A DNA stretch of 64,000 nucleotides from Glebionis coronaria (taxonomy: Eukaryota > Streptophyta > Magnoliopsida > Asterales > Asteraceae): NCBI GenBank assembly GCA_025667525.1, contig CM046877.1, forward strand, positions 27,990,737-28,054,736, in the 5' to 3' direction. Every line of letters starts with the position of its first letter. Position 1 is the first letter of the stretch. The notes below the pieces were generated by a model. It was not told the DNA's origin, did no database searches, and saw only the letters and a list, made by a program, of their open reading frames with translations. Positions 23,608 to 36,987 of the stretch are shown one piece after another. The position numbers were made by a program, and so were the translations under genes.

Positions 23608-24500
23608 CAACCCACGTTTTCAGATAATTTCAATATAAATTTGTTTTTGTATGTTAGCGATTGTGTTTGGTAATCTATTTCTTGATAGCTCTCAATTTTA
23701 ATAGAATCAAACTTGGAATCAAATATTTCAGAGTCATATAATACATAAGCAAGTTGATCCTACATGAAATGTCAAAAAATACTTGTCCTTCTTTTGCATA
23801 TTATTCACCTATGTTGGCTTCCCAAGGTTAAACAATATCATTTTTAGGTGAAATAACATGACGTTTTGTTAGAGCACACTCTTGATAGCTCTCAATTTTA
23901 ATAGAATAAAACTTGGAATCAAATATTTCAGAGTCATTTAATACATAAGCAAGTTGATCCTACATGAAATGTTAAAAAATACTTGTCCTTCTTTTGCATA
24001 TTATTCACCTATGTAGGCTTCCCAAGGTTAAACAATATCATTTTTAGGTCAAATAACATGACGTTTTGTTAGAGCACACTCATGTCTTGACCTTTATACT
24101 ATAATGTGCCGTCGAGATGCTCTTTGTCTACTACATTCACAACTACCTCAAATACTAGCTGACCAACTTTTACACCAATAAAACACAACCAAAACTAAAC
24201 AGAGCAAACATATTGATGTGTTTTATCCATCAAGAATCCGGGCAAATACATTATGCCCGGATTCTATGTGGTCTATATGGACTGGAAATAAGTTTAGAGG
24301 TTTTTTCTTAGGTTTGGATGATTTGAGCCGGTTACGGCATTTTTAGCTGTTCTTGGTAGGTTTTTATCAGTTTTTGATCGGGTTTAGTCGCTTTTGACCA
24401 ATGTTTGCCTGGATAAAAGTACTCCTTTTTTCAAGCATCCATTTTCTTAGTTGTGGTCTTGAAACGGAGTCATGTATCACATGTTATGACCATTTTATTG
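23608..24500. repeat. Satellite unit 27 (893 bp, 2 subunits)
   Basis: Matches unit 25 by eye, 1785 bp further on. Confidence 0.95.
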
Positions 24501-25392
24501 CAACCCACGTTTTCAGATAATTTCAATATAAATTTGTTTTTGTATGTTAGCGATTCTGTTTGGTAATCTATTTATTGATAGCTCTCAATTTTAATAGAAT
24601 AAAACTTGGAATCAAATATTTCAGAGTCATATAATACATAAGCAAGTTGATCCTACATGAAATGTCAAAAAATACTTGTCCTTCTTTTGCATATTATTCA
24701 CCTATGTTGGCTTCCCAAGGTTAAACAATATCATTTTTAGGTCAAATAACATGACGTTTTGTTAGAGCACACTCTTGATAGCTCTCAATTTTAATAGAAT
24801 AAAACTTGGAATCAAATATTTCAGAGTCATTTAATACATAAGCAAGTTGATCCTACATGAAATGTCAAAAAATACTTGTCCTTCTTTTGCATATTATTCA
24901 CCTATGTAGGCTTCCCAAGGTTAAAAAATATCATTTTTAGGTCAAATAACATGATGTTTTGTTAGAGCACACTCATGTCTTGACCTTTATACTATAATGT
25001 GCCGTCGAGATGCTCTTTGTCTACTACATTTACAACTACCTCAAATACTAGCTGACCAACTTTTACACCAATAAAACACAACCAAAACTAAACAGAGCAA
25101 ACATATAGATGTGTTTTATCCATCAAGAATCCGGGCAAATACATTATGCCCGTATTCTATGTGGTCTATATGGACTGGAAATAATTTTAGAGGTTTTTTC
25201 TTAGGTTTGGATTATTTGAGCCGGTTACGGCATTTTTAGCTGTTCTTGGTAGGTTTTTATCAGTTTTTTATCGGGTTTAGTCACTTTTGACCAATGTTTG
25301 CCTGGATAAAAGTACTCCTTTTTTCAAGCATCCATTTCTTAGTTGTGGTCTTGAAACGGAGTCATGTATCACATGTTATGACCATTTTATTG
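24501..25392. repeat. Satellite unit 28 (892 bp, 2 subunits)
   Basis: Matches unit 26 by eye, 1785 bp further on. Confidence 0.95.
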
Positions 25393-26285
25393 CAACCCAC
25401 GTTTTCAGATAATTTCAATATAAATTTGTTTTTGTATGTTAGCGATTGTGTTTGGTAATCTATTTCTTGATAGCTCTCAATTTTAATAGAATCAAACTTG
25501 GAATCAAATATTTCAGAGTCATATAATACATAAGCAAGTTGATCCTACATGAAATGTCAAAAAATACTTGTCCTTCTTTTGCATATTATTCACCTATGTT
25601 GGCTTCCCAAGGTTAAACAATATCATTTTTAGGTGAAATAACATGACGTTTTGTTAGAGCACACTCTTGATAGCTCTCAATTTTAATAGAATAAAACTTG
25701 GAATCAAATATTTCAGAGTCATTTAATACATAAGCAAGTTGATCCTACATGAAATGTTAAAAAATACTTGTCCTTCTTTTGCATATTATTCACCTATGTA
25801 GGCTTCCCAAGGTTAAACAATATCATTTTTAGGTCAAATAACATGACGTTTTGTTAGAGCACACTCATGTCTTGACCTTTATACTATAATGTGCCGTCGA
25901 GATGCTCTTTGTCTACTACATTCACAACTACCTCAAATACTAGCTGACCAACTTTTACACCAATAAAACACAACCAAAACTAAACAGAGCAAACATATTG
26001 ATGTGTTTTATCCATCAAGAATCCGGGCAAATACATTATGCCCGGATTCTATGTGGTCTATATGGACTGGAAATAAGTTTAGAGGTTTTTTCTTAGGTTT
26101 GGATGATTTGAGCCGGTTACGGCATTTTTAGCTGTTCTTGGTAGGTTTTTATCAGTTTTTGATCGGGTTTAGTCGCTTTTGACCAATGTTTGCCTGGATA
26201 AAAGTACTCCTTTTTTCAAGCATCCATTTTCTTAGTTGTGGTCTTGAAACGGAGTCATGTATCACATGTTATGACCATTTTATTG
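25393..26285. repeat. Satellite unit 29 (893 bp, 2 subunits)
   Basis: Matches units 25 and 27, and is the third copy of this half-dimer. Confidence 0.95.
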
Positions 26286-27177
26286 CAACCCACGTTTTCA
26301 GATAATTTCAATATAAATTTGTTTTTGTATGTTAGCGATTCTGTTTGGTAATCTATTTATTGATAGCTCTCAATTTTAATAGAATAAAACTTGGAATCAA
26401 ATATTTCAGAGTCATATAATACATAAGCAAGTTGATCCTACATGAAATGTCAAAAAATACTTGTCCTTCTTTTGCATATTATTCACCTATGTTGGCTTCC
26501 CAAGGTTAAACAATATCATTTTTAGGTCAAATAACATGACGTTTTGTTAGAGCACACTCTTGATAGCTCTCAATTTTAATAGAATAAAACTTGGAATCAA
26601 ATATTTCAGAGTCATTTAATACATAAGCAAGTTGATCCTACATGAAATGTCAAAAAATACTTGTCCTTCTTTTGCATATTATTCACCTATGTAGGCTTCC
26701 CAAGGTTAAAAAATATCATTTTTAGGTCAAATAACATGATGTTTTGTTAGAGCACACTCATGTCTTGACCTTTATACTATAATGTGCCGTCGAGATGCTC
26801 TTTGTCTACTACATTTACAACTACCTCAAATACTAGCTGACCAACTTTTACACCAATAAAACACAACCAAAACTAAACAGAGCAAACATATAGATGTGTT
26901 TTATCCATCAAGAATCCGGGCAAATACATTATGCCCGTATTCTATGTGGTCTATATGGACTGGAAATAATTTTAGAGGTTTTTTCTTAGGTTTGGATTAT
27001 TTGAGCCGGTTACGGCATTTTTAGCTGTTCTTGGTAGGTTTTTATCAGTTTTTTATCGGGTTTAGTCACTTTTGACCAATGTTTGCCTGGATAAAAGTAC
27101 TCCTTTTTTCAAGCATCCATTTCTTAGTTGTGGTCTTGAAACGGAGTCATGTATCACATGTTATGACCATTTTTTTG
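26286..27177. repeat. Satellite unit 30 (892 bp, 2 subunits)
   Basis: Matches unit 26, but ends ccatttttttgc like unit 23. It thus joins the dimer run to the copy of unit 24. Confidence 0.95.
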
Positions 27178-28065
27178 CAACCCACGTTTTCAGATAATTT
27201 CAATATAAATTTGTTTTTGTATGTTAGCGATTGTGTTTGGTAATCTATTTCTTGATAGCTCTCAATTTTAATAGAATAAAACTTGGAATCAAATATTTCA
27301 GAGTCATATAATACATAAGCAAGTTGATCCTACATGAAATGTCAAAAAATACTTGTCCTTCTTTTGCATATTATTCACCTATGTAGGCTTCCCAAGGTTA
27401 AACAATATCATTTTTAGGTCAAATAACATGACGTTTTGTTAGAGCACACTCTTGATAGCTCTCAATTTTAATAGAATAAAACTTGGAATCAAATATTTCA
27501 GAGTTAATACATAAGAAAGTTGATCCTACATGAAATGTCAAAAAATACTTGTCCTTCTTTTGCATATTATTCACCTATGTAGGCTTCCCAAGGTTAAACA
27601 ATATCATTTTTAGGTCAAATAACATGACGTTTTGTTAGAGCATACTCATGTCTTGACCTTTATACTATAATGTGCCGTCGAGATGCTCTTTGTCTACTAC
27701 ATTCACAACTACATCAAATACTAGCTGACCAACTTTTACACCAATAAAACACAACCAAAACTAAACAGAGCAAACATATAGATGTGTTTTATCCATCAAA
27801 AATCCGGGCAAATACATTATGCCCGGATTCTATGTGGTCTATATGGACTGGAAATAATTTTAGAGGTTTTTTCTTAGGTTTGGATGATTTGAGCCGGTTA
27901 CGGCATTTTTAGCTGTTCTTGGTAGGTTTTTATCAGTTTTTGATCGGGTTTAGTCACTTTTGACCAATGTTTGCCTGGATAAAAGTACTCCTTTTTTCAA
28001 GCATCCATTTCTTAGTTGTGGTCTTGAAACGGAGTCATGTATCACATGTTATGACCATTTTATTG
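27178..28065. repeat. Satellite unit 31 (888 bp, 2 subunits)
   Basis: Matches unit 24, including the 4-bp deletion, ataagaaag, gcatactcatg and catcaaaaatcc, at a distance of 6243 bp. Confidence 0.95.
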
Positions 28066-28759
28066 CAACCCACGTTTTCAGATAATTTCAATATAAATTT
28101 GTTTTTGTATGTTAGCGATTGTGTTTGGTAATCTATTTCTTGATAGCTCTCAATTTTAATAGAATCAAACTTGGAATCAAATATTTCAGAGTCATATAAT
28201 ACATAAGCAAGTTGATCCTACATGAAATGTCAAAAAAAATACTTGTCCTTCTTTTGCATATTATTCACCTATGTAGGCTTCCCAAGGTTAAACAATATCA
28301 TTTTTAGGTCAAATAACATGACGTTTTGTTAGAGCACACTCATGTCTTGACCTTTATACTATAATGTGCCGTCGAGATGCTCTTTGTCTACTACATTCAC
28401 AACTACCTCAAATACTAGCTGACCAACTTTTACACCAATAAAACACAACCAAAACTAAACAGAGCAAACATATAGATGTGTTTTATCCATCAAGAATCCG
28501 GGCAAATACATTATGCCCGGATTCTATGTGGTCTATATGGACTGGAAATAATTTTAGAGGTTTTTTCTTAGGTTTGGATGATTTGAGCCGGTTACGGCAT
28601 TTTTAGCTGTTCTTGGTAGGTTTTTATCAGTTTTTGATCGGGTTTAGTCACTTTTGACCAATGTTTGCCTGGATAAAAGTACTCCTTTTTTCAAGCATCC
28701 ATTTCTTAGTTGTGGTCTTGAAACGGAGTCATGTATCACATGTTATGACCATTTTATTG
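28066..28759. repeat. Satellite unit 32 (694 bp, single hybrid subunit)
   Basis: Contracted unit with only one 200-bp subunit. It begins with unit 25's copy A (agaatcaaacttgg) and ends as a B copy (atgtaggc, then actcatgtc). Between the two markers is an A-run of eight (gtcaaaaaaaatac), where six is standard. Its length equals 893-200+2-1, the last from ccatttctt. Confidence 0.96.
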
Positions 28760-29650
28760 CAACCTACGTTTTCAGATAATTTCAATATAAATTTGTTTTT
28801 GTATGTTAGCGATTGTGTTTGGTAATCTATTTCTTGATAGCTCTCAATTTTAATAGAATAAAACTTGGAATCAAATATTTCAGAGTCATATAATACATAA
28901 GCAAGTTGATCCTACATGAAATGTCAAAAAATACTTGTCCTTCTTTTGCATATTATTCACCTATGTAGGCTTCCCAAGGTTAAACAATATCATTTTTAGG
29001 TCAAATAACATGACGTTTTTTAGAGCACACTCTAGATAGCTCTCAATTTTAATAGAATAAAACTTGAAATCAAATATTTCAGAGTCATTTAATACATAAG
29101 CAAGTTATCCTACATGAAATGTCAAAAAATACTTGTCCTTCTTTTGCATATTATTCACCTATGTAGGCTTCCCAAGGTTAAACAATATCATTTTTAGGTC
29201 AAATAACATGACGTTTTGTTAGAGCACACTCATGTCTTGACCTTTATACTATAATGTGCCGTCGAGATGCTCTTTGTCTACTACATTCACAACTACCTCA
29301 AATACTAGCTGACCAACTTTTACACCAATAAAACACAACCAAAACTAAACAGAGCAAACATATAGATGTGTTTTATCCATCAAGAATCCGGGCAAATACA
29401 TTATGCCCAGATTCTATGTGGTCTATATGGACTGGAAATAATTTTAGAGGTTTTTTCTTAGGTTTGGATGATTTGAGCCGGTTACGGCATTTTTAGTTGT
29501 TCTTGGTAGGTTTTTATCAGTTTTTGATCGGGTTTAGTCACTTTTGACCAATGTTTGCCTGGATAAAAGTACTCCTTTTTTCAAGCATCCATTTTCTTAG
29601 TTGTGGTCTTGAAACGGAGTCATGTATCACATGTTATGACCATTTTATTG
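28760..29650. repeat. Satellite unit 33 (891 bp, 2 subunits, type P)
   Basis: Has aacctacg, gacgttttttagag (1 bp short), actctagatag, cttgaaatc, caagttatcc (1 bp short), cccagattc and tttttagttgttc. Confidence 0.95.
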
Positions 29651-30543
29651 CAACCCACGTTTTCAGATAATTTCAATATAAATTTGTTTTTGTATGTTAG
29701 CGATTGTGTTTGGTAATCTATTTCTTGATAGCTCTCAATTTTAATAGAATAAAACTTGGAATCAAATATTTCAGAGTCATATAATACATAAGCAAGTTGA
29801 TCCTACATGAAATGTCAAAAAATACTTGTCCTTCTTTTGCATATTATTCACCTATGTTGGCTTCCCAAGGTTAAACAATATCATTTTTAGGTCAAATAAC
29901 ATGACGTTTTGTTAGAGCACACTCTTGATAGCTCTCAATTTTAATAGAATAAAACTTGGAATCAAATATTTCAGAGTCATTTAATACATAAGCAAGTTGA
30001 TCCTACATGAAATGTCAAAAAATACTTGTCCTTCTTTTGCATATTATTCACCTATGTAGGCTTCCCAAGGTTAAACAATATCATTTTTAGGTCAAATAAC
30101 ATGACGTTTTGTTAGAGCACACTCATGTCTTGACCTTTATACTATAATGTGCCGTCGAGATGCTCTTTGTCTACTACATTCACAACTACCTCAAATACTA
30201 GCTGACCAACTTTTACACCAATAAAACACAACCAAAACTAAACAGAGCAAACATATAGATGTGTTTTATCCATCATGAATCCGGGCAAATACATTATGCC
30301 CGGATTCTATGTGGTCTATATGGACTGGAAATAATTTTAGAGGTTTTTTCTTAGGTTTGGATGATTTGAGCCGGTTACGGCATTTTTAGCTGTTCTTGGT
30401 AGGTTTTTATCAGTTTTTGATCCAGTTTAGTCACTTTTGACCAATGTTTGCCTGGATAAAAGTACTCCTTTTTTCAAGCATCCATTTTCTTAGTTGTGGT
30501 CTTGAAACGGAGTCATGTATCACATGTTATGACCACTTTATTG
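29651..30543. repeat. Satellite unit 34 (893 bp, 2 subunits, type Q)
   Basis: Has catcatgaatcc, gatccagtttag and gaccactttatt. Counterpart of unit 39. Confidence 0.95.
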
Positions 30544-31434
30544 CAACCTACGTTTTCAGATAATTTCAATATAAATTTGTTTTTGTATGTTAGCGATTGT
30601 GTTTGGTAATCTATTTCTTGATAGCTCTCAATTTTAATAGAATAAAACATGGAATCAAATATTTCAGAGTCATATAATACATAAGCAAGTTGATCCTACA
30701 TGAAATGTCAAAAAATACTTGTCCTTCTTTTGCATATTATTCACCTATGTTGGCTTCCCAAGGTTAAACAATATCATTTTTAGGTCAAATAACATGACGT
30801 TTTGTTAGAGCACACTCTTGATAGCTCTCAAATTTAATAGAATAAAACTTGGAATCAAATATTTCAGAGTCATTTAATACATAAGCAAGTTGATCCTACA
30901 TGAAATGTCAAAAAATACTTCTCCTTCTTTTGCATATTATTCACCTATGTAGGCTTCCCAAGGTTAAACAATATCATTTTTAGGTCAAATAAATAACGTT
31001 TTGTTAGAGCACACTCATGTCTTGACCTTTATACTATAATGTGCCGTCGAGATGCTCTTTGTCTACTACATTCACAACTACCTCAAATACTAGTTGACCA
31101 ACTTTTACACCAATAAAACACAACCAAAACTAAACAGAGCAAACATATAGATGTGTTTTATCCCTCAAGAATCCGGGCAAATACATTATGCCCGGATTCT
31201 ATGTGGTCTATATGGACTGGAAATAATTTTAGAGGTTTTTTCTTAGGTTTGGATGATTTGAGCCGGTTACGGCATTTTTAGCTGTTCTTGGTAGGTTTTT
31301 ATCAGTTTTTGATCGGGTTTAGTCACTTTTGACCAATGTTTGCCTGGATAAAAGTACTCCTTTTTTCAAGCATCCATTTCTTAGTTGTGGTCTTGAAACG
31401 GAGTCATGTATCACATGTTATGACCATTTTATTG
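30544..31434. repeat. Satellite unit 35 (891 bp, 2 subunits, type R)
   Basis: Starts aacctacg. Copy B has caaatttaatag, cttctccttc and aaataaataacg. The remainder has tagttgacc, ccctcaag and ccatttctt. Confidence 0.95.
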
Positions 31435-32326
31435 CAACCCACGTTTTCAGATAATTTCAATATAAATTTGTTTTTGTATGTTAGCGATTGTGTTTGGTAA
31501 TCTATTTCTTGATAGCTCTCAATTTTAATAGAATAAAACTTGGAATCAAATATTTCAGAGTCATATAATACATAAGCAAGTTGATCCTACATGAAATGTC
31601 AAAAAATACTTGTCCTTCTTTTGCATATTATTCACCTATGTAGGCTTCCCAAGGTTAAACAATATCATTTTTAGGTCAAATAACATGACGTTTTTTAGAG
31701 CACACTCTTGATAGCTCTCAATTTTAATAGAATAAAACTTGGAATCAAATATTTCAGAGTCATTTAATACATAAGCAAGTTGATCCTACATGAAATGTCA
31801 AAAAATACTTGTCCTTCTTTTGCATATTATTCACCTATGTAGGCTTCCCAAGGTTAAACAATATCATTTTTAGGTCAAATAACATGACGTTTTGTTAGAG
31901 CACACTCATGTCTTGACCTTTATACTATAATGTGCCGTCGAGATGCTCTTTGTCTACTACATTCACAACTACCTCAAATACTAGCTGACCAACTTTTACA
32001 CCAATAAAACACAACCAAAACTAAACAGAGCAAACATATAGATGTGTTTTATCCATCAAGAATCCGGGCAAATACATTATGCCCGGATTCTATGTGGTCT
32101 ATATGGACTGGAAATAATTTTAGAGGTTTTTTCTTAGGTTTGGATGATTTGAGCCGGTTACGGCATTTTTAGTTGTTCTTGGTATGTTTTTATCAGTTTT
32201 TGATCGGGTTTAGTCACTTTTGACCAATGTTTGCCTGGATAAAAGTACTCCTTTTTTCAAGCATCCATTTTCTTAGTTGTGGTCTTGAAACGGAGTCATG
32301 TATCACATGTTATGACCATTTTATTG
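31435..32326. repeat. Satellite unit 36 (892 bp, 2 subunits, type P)
   Basis: Has gacgttttttagag and tttttagttgttc followed by ttggtatg. Matches unit 38. Confidence 0.95.
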
Positions 32327-33417
32327 CAACCCACGTTTTCAGATAATTTCAATATAAATTTGTTTTTGTATGTTAGCGATTGTGTTTGGTAATCTATTTC
32401 TTGATAGCTCTCAATTTTAATAGAATAAAACTTGGAATCAAATATTTCAGAGTCATATAATACATAAGCAAGTTGATCCTACATGAAATGTCAAAAAATA
32501 CTTGTCCTTCTTTTGCATATTATTCACCTATGTTGGCTTCCCAAGGTTAAACAATATCATTTTTAGGTCAAATAACATGACGTTTTGTTAGAGCACACTC
32601 TTGATAGCTCTCAATTTTAATAGAATAAAACTTGGAATCAAATATTTCAGAGTCATATAATACATAAGCAAGTTGATCCTACATGAAATGTCAAAAAATA
32701 CTTGTCCTTCTTTTGCATATTATTCACCTATGTTGGCTTCCCAAGGTTAAACAATATCATTTTTAGGTCAAATAACATGACGTTTTGTTAGAGCACACTC
32801 TTGATAGCTCTCAATTTTAATAGAATAAAACTTGGAATCAAATATTTCAGAGTCATTTAATACATAAGCAAGTTGATCCTACATGAAATGTCAAAAAATA
32901 CTTCTCCTTCTTTTGCATATTATTCACCTATGTAGGCTTCCCAAGGTTAAACAATATCATTTTTAGGTCAAATAAATGACGTTTTGTTAGAGCACACTCA
33001 TGTCTTGACCTTTATACTATAATGTGCCGTCGAGATGCTCTTTGTCTACTACATTCACAACTACCTCAAATACTAGTTGACCAACTTTTACACCAATAAA
33101 ACACAACCAAAACTAAACAGAGCAAACATATAGATGTGTTTTATCCCTCAAGAATCCGGGCAAATACATTATGCCCGGATTCTATGTGGTCTATATGGAC
33201 TGGAAATAATTTTAGAGGTTTTTTCTTAGGTTTGGATGATTTGAGCCGGTTACGGCATTTTTAGCTGTTCTTGGTAGGTTTTTATTAGTTTTTGATCGGG
33301 TTTAGTCACTTTTGACCAATGTTTGCCTGGATAAAAGTACTCCTTTTTTCAAGCATCCATTTCTTAGTTGTGGTCTTGAAACGGAGTCATGTATCACATG
33401 TTATGACCATTTTATTG
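32327..33417. repeat. Satellite unit 37 (1091 bp, 3 subunits, type R)
   Basis: Expanded unit with 200-bp subunits starting at 32401, 32601 and 32801. The first two look identical to each other and are both A-type (atgttggc). The third is B-type with cttctccttc and aaataaatgacg. Tail variants are tagttgacc, ccctcaag, tttattag and ccatttctt. The length fits 893+200-2. Confidence 0.96.
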
Positions 33418-34309
33418 CAACCCACGTTTTCAGATAATTTCAATATAAATTTGTTTTTGTATGTTAGCGATTGTGTTTGGTAATCTATTTCTTGATAGCT
33501 CTCAATTTTAATAGAATAAAACTTGGAATCAAATATTTCAGAGTCATATAATACATAAGCAAGTTGATCCTACATGAAATGTCAAAAAATACTTGTCCTT
33601 CTTTTGCATATTATTCACCTATGTAGGCTTCCCAAGGTTAAACAATATCATTTTTAGGTCAAATAACATGACGTTTTTTAGAGCACACTCTTGATAGCTC
33701 TCAATTTTAATAGAATAAAACTTGGAATCAAATATTTCAGAGTCATTTAATACATAAGCAAGTTGATCCTACATGAAATGTCAAAAAATACTTGTCCTTC
33801 TTTTGCATATTATTCACCTATGTAGGCTTCCCAAGGTTAAACAATATCATTTTTAGGTCAAATAACATGACGTTTTGTTAGAGCACACTCATGTCTTGAC
33901 CTTTATACTATAATGTGCCGTCGAGATGCTCTTTGTCTACTACATTCACAACTACCTCAAATACTAGCTGACCAACTTTTACACCAATAAAACACAACCA
34001 AAACTAAACAGAGCAAACATATAGATGTGTTTTATCCATCAAGAATCCGGGCAAATACATTATGCCCGGATTCTATGTGGTCTATATGGACTGGAAATAA
34101 TTTTAGAGGTTTTTTCTTAGGTTTGGATGATTTGAGCCGGTTACGGCATTTTTAGTTGTTCTTGGTATGTTTTTATCAGTTTTTGATCGGGTTTAGTCAC
34201 TTTTGACCAATGTTTGCCTGGATAAAAGTACTCCTTTTTTCAAGCATCCATTTTCTTAGTTGTGGTCTTGAAAGGGAGTCATGTATCACATGTTATGACC
34301 ATTTTATTG
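33418..34309. repeat. Satellite unit 38 (892 bp, 2 subunits, type P)
   Basis: Matches unit 36, with the private change gaaagggag. Confidence 0.95.
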
Positions 34310-35202
34310 CAACCCACGTTTTCAGATAATTTCAATATAAATTTGTTTTTGTATGTTAGCGATTGTGTTTGGTAATCTATTTCTTGATAGCTCTCAATTT
34401 TAATAGAATAAAACTTGGAATCAAATATTTCAGAGTCATATAATACATAAGCAAGTTGATCCTACATGAAATGTCAAAAAATACTTGTCCTTCTTTTGCA
34501 AATTATTCACCTATGTTGGCTTCCCAAGGTTAAACAATATCATTTTTAGGTCAAATAACATGACGTTTTGTTAGAGCACACTCTTGATAGCTCTCAATTT
34601 TAATAGAATAAAACTTGGAATCAAATATTTCAGAGTCATTTAATACATAAGCAAATTGATCCTACATGAAATGTCAAAAAATACTTGTCCTTCTTTTGCA
34701 TATTATTCACCTATGTAGGCTTCCCAAGGTTAAACAATATCATTTTTAGGTCAAATAACATGACGTTTTGTTAGAGCACACTCATGTCTTGACCTTTATA
34801 CTATAATGTGCCGTCGAGATGCTCTTTGTCTACTACATTCACAACTACCTCAAATACTAGCTGACCAACTTTTACACCAATAAAACACAACCAAAACTAA
34901 ACAGAGCAAACATATAGATGTGTTTTATCCATCATGAATCCGGGCAAATACATTATGCCCGGATTCTATGTGGTCTATATGGACTGGAAATAATTTTAGA
35001 GGTTTTTTCTTAGGTTTGGATGATTTGAGCCGGTTACGGCATTTTTAGCTGTTCTTGGTAGGTTTTTATCAGTTTTTGATCCGGTTTAGTCACTTTTGAC
35101 CAATGTTTGCCTGGATAAAAGTACTCCTTTTTTCAAGCATCCATTTTCTTAGTTGTGGTCTTGAAACGGAGTCATGTATCACATGTTATGACCACTTTAT
35201 TG
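34310..35202. repeat. Satellite unit 39 (893 bp, 2 subunits, type Q)
   Basis: Has gcaaattattc in copy A, gcaaattgat in copy B, catcatgaatcc, gatccggttt and gaccactttatt. Confidence 0.95.
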
Positions 35203-36094
35203 CAACCTACGTTTTCAGATAATTTCAATATAAATTTGTTTTTGTATGTTAGCGATTGTGTTTGGTACTCTATTTCTTGATAGCTCTCAATTTTAATAGA
35301 ATAAAACATGGAATCAAATATTTCAGAGTCATATAATACATAAGCAAGTTGATCCTACATGAAATGTCAAAAAATACTTGTCCTTCTTTTGCATATTATT
35401 CACCTATGTTGGCTTCCCAAGGTTAAACAATATCATTTTTAGGTCAAATAACATGACGTTTTGTTAGAGCACACTCTTGATAGCTCTCAATTTTAATAGA
35501 ATAAAACTTGGAATCAAATATTTCAGAGTCATTTAATACATAAGCAAGTTGATCCTACATGAAATGTCAAAAAATACTTGTCCTTCTTTTGCATATTATT
35601 CACCTATGTAGGCTTCCCAAGGTTAAACAATATCATTTTTAGGTCAAATAAATGACGTTTTATTAGAGCACACTCATGTCTTGACCTTTATACTATAATG
35701 TGTCGTCGAGATGCTCTTTGTCTACTACATTCACAACTACCTCAAATACTAGCTGACCAACTTTTACACCAATAAAACACAACCAAAACTAAACAGAGCA
35801 AACATATAGATGTGTTTTATCCATCAAGAATCCGGGTAAATACATTATGCCCGGATTCTATGTGGTCTATATGGACTGGAAATAATTTTAGAGGTTTTTT
35901 CTTAGGTTTGGATGATTTGAGCCGGTTACGGCATTTTTAGCTGTTCTTGGTAGGTTTTTATCAGTTTTTGATCGGGTTTAGTCGCTTTTGACCAATGCTT
36001 GCCTGGATAAAAGTACTTGTTTTTTCAAGCATCCATTTTCTTAGTTGTGGTCTTGAAACGGAGTCATGTATCACATGTTATGACCATTTTATTG
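35203..36094. repeat. Satellite unit 40 (892 bp, 2 subunits)
   Basis: Starts aacctacg. It has ggtactctat, aaataaatgacgttttatt, gtgtcgtcg, ccgggtaaat and gtacttgttttttc, and returns to gtcgc with aatgcttg. Confidence 0.95.
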
Positions 36095-36987
36095 CAACCC
36101 ACGTTTTCAGATAATTTCAATATAAATTTGTTTTTGTATGTTAGCGATTCTGTTTGGTAATCTATTTCTTGATAGCTCTCAATTTTAATAGAATAAAACT
36201 TGGAATCAAATATTTCAGAGTCATATAATACATAAGCAAGTTGATCCTACATGAAATGTCAAAAAATACTTGTCCTTCTTTTGCATATTATTCACCTATG
36301 TTGGCTTCCCAAGGTTAAACAATATCATTTTTAGGTCAAATAACATGACGTTTTGTTAGAGCACACTCTTGATAGCTCTCAAATTTAATAGAATAAAACT
36401 TGGAATCAAATATTTCAGAGTCATTTAATACATAAGCAAGTTGATCCTACATGAAATGTCAAAAAATACTTGTCCTTCTTTTGCATATTATTCACCTATG
36501 TAGGCTTCCCAAGGTTAAACAATATCATTTTTAGGTCAAATAACATGACGTTTTGTTAGAGCACACTCATGTCTTGACCTTTATACTATAATGTGCCGTC
36601 GAGATGCTCTTTGTCTACTACATTCACAACTACCTCAAATACTAGCTGACCAACTTTTACACCAATAAAACACAACCAAAACTAAACAGAGCAAACATAT
36701 AGATGTGTTTTATCCATCAAGAATCCGGGCAAATACATTATGCCCGGATTCTATGTGGTCTATATGGACTGGAAATAATTTTAGAGGTTTTTTCTTAGGT
36801 TTGGATGATTTGAGCCGGTTACGGCATTTTTAGCTGTTCTTGGTAGGTTTTTATCAGTTTTTGATCGGGTTTAGTCGCTTTTGACCAATGCTTGCCTGGA
36901 TAAAAGTACTCCTTTTTTCAAGCATCCATTTTCTTTGTTGTGGTCTTGAAACGGAGTCATGTATCACATGTTATGACCATTTTATTG
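36095..36987. repeat. Satellite unit 41 (893 bp, 2 subunits)
   Basis: Has gattctg, caaatttaatag in copy B (as unit 35) and tctttgttgtgg. The palindrome is intact. Confidence 0.95.

Larger units (their letters stand above)
20043..28065. repeat. Nested HOR: 1785-bp dimers inside a 6243-bp duplication (units 23-31)
   Basis: Units 25-26, 27-28 and 29-30 are three near-identical copies of a 1785-bp dimer. Unit 30 ends ccatttttttgc like unit 23, and unit 31 repeats the 888-bp unit 24 with its 4-bp deletion. Unit 32 then begins like unit 25 (agaatcaaacttgg). So the run 23-24-25 recurs as 30-31-32, with an offset of 6243 bp (seven units). Confidence 0.87.
28760..36094. repeat. P-Q-R-P-R-P-Q-R block (units 33-40)
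   Basis: Type P units (33, 36, 38) share gacgttttttagag and tttttagttgttc. Type Q units (34, 39) share catcatgaatcc and gaccactttatt, and each is followed by a unit starting aacctacg. Type R units (35, 37) share cttctccttc, tagttgacc, ccctcaag and ccatttctt, and unit 40 is only R-like. The order along the array is P Q R P R P Q R. Confidence 0.8.
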
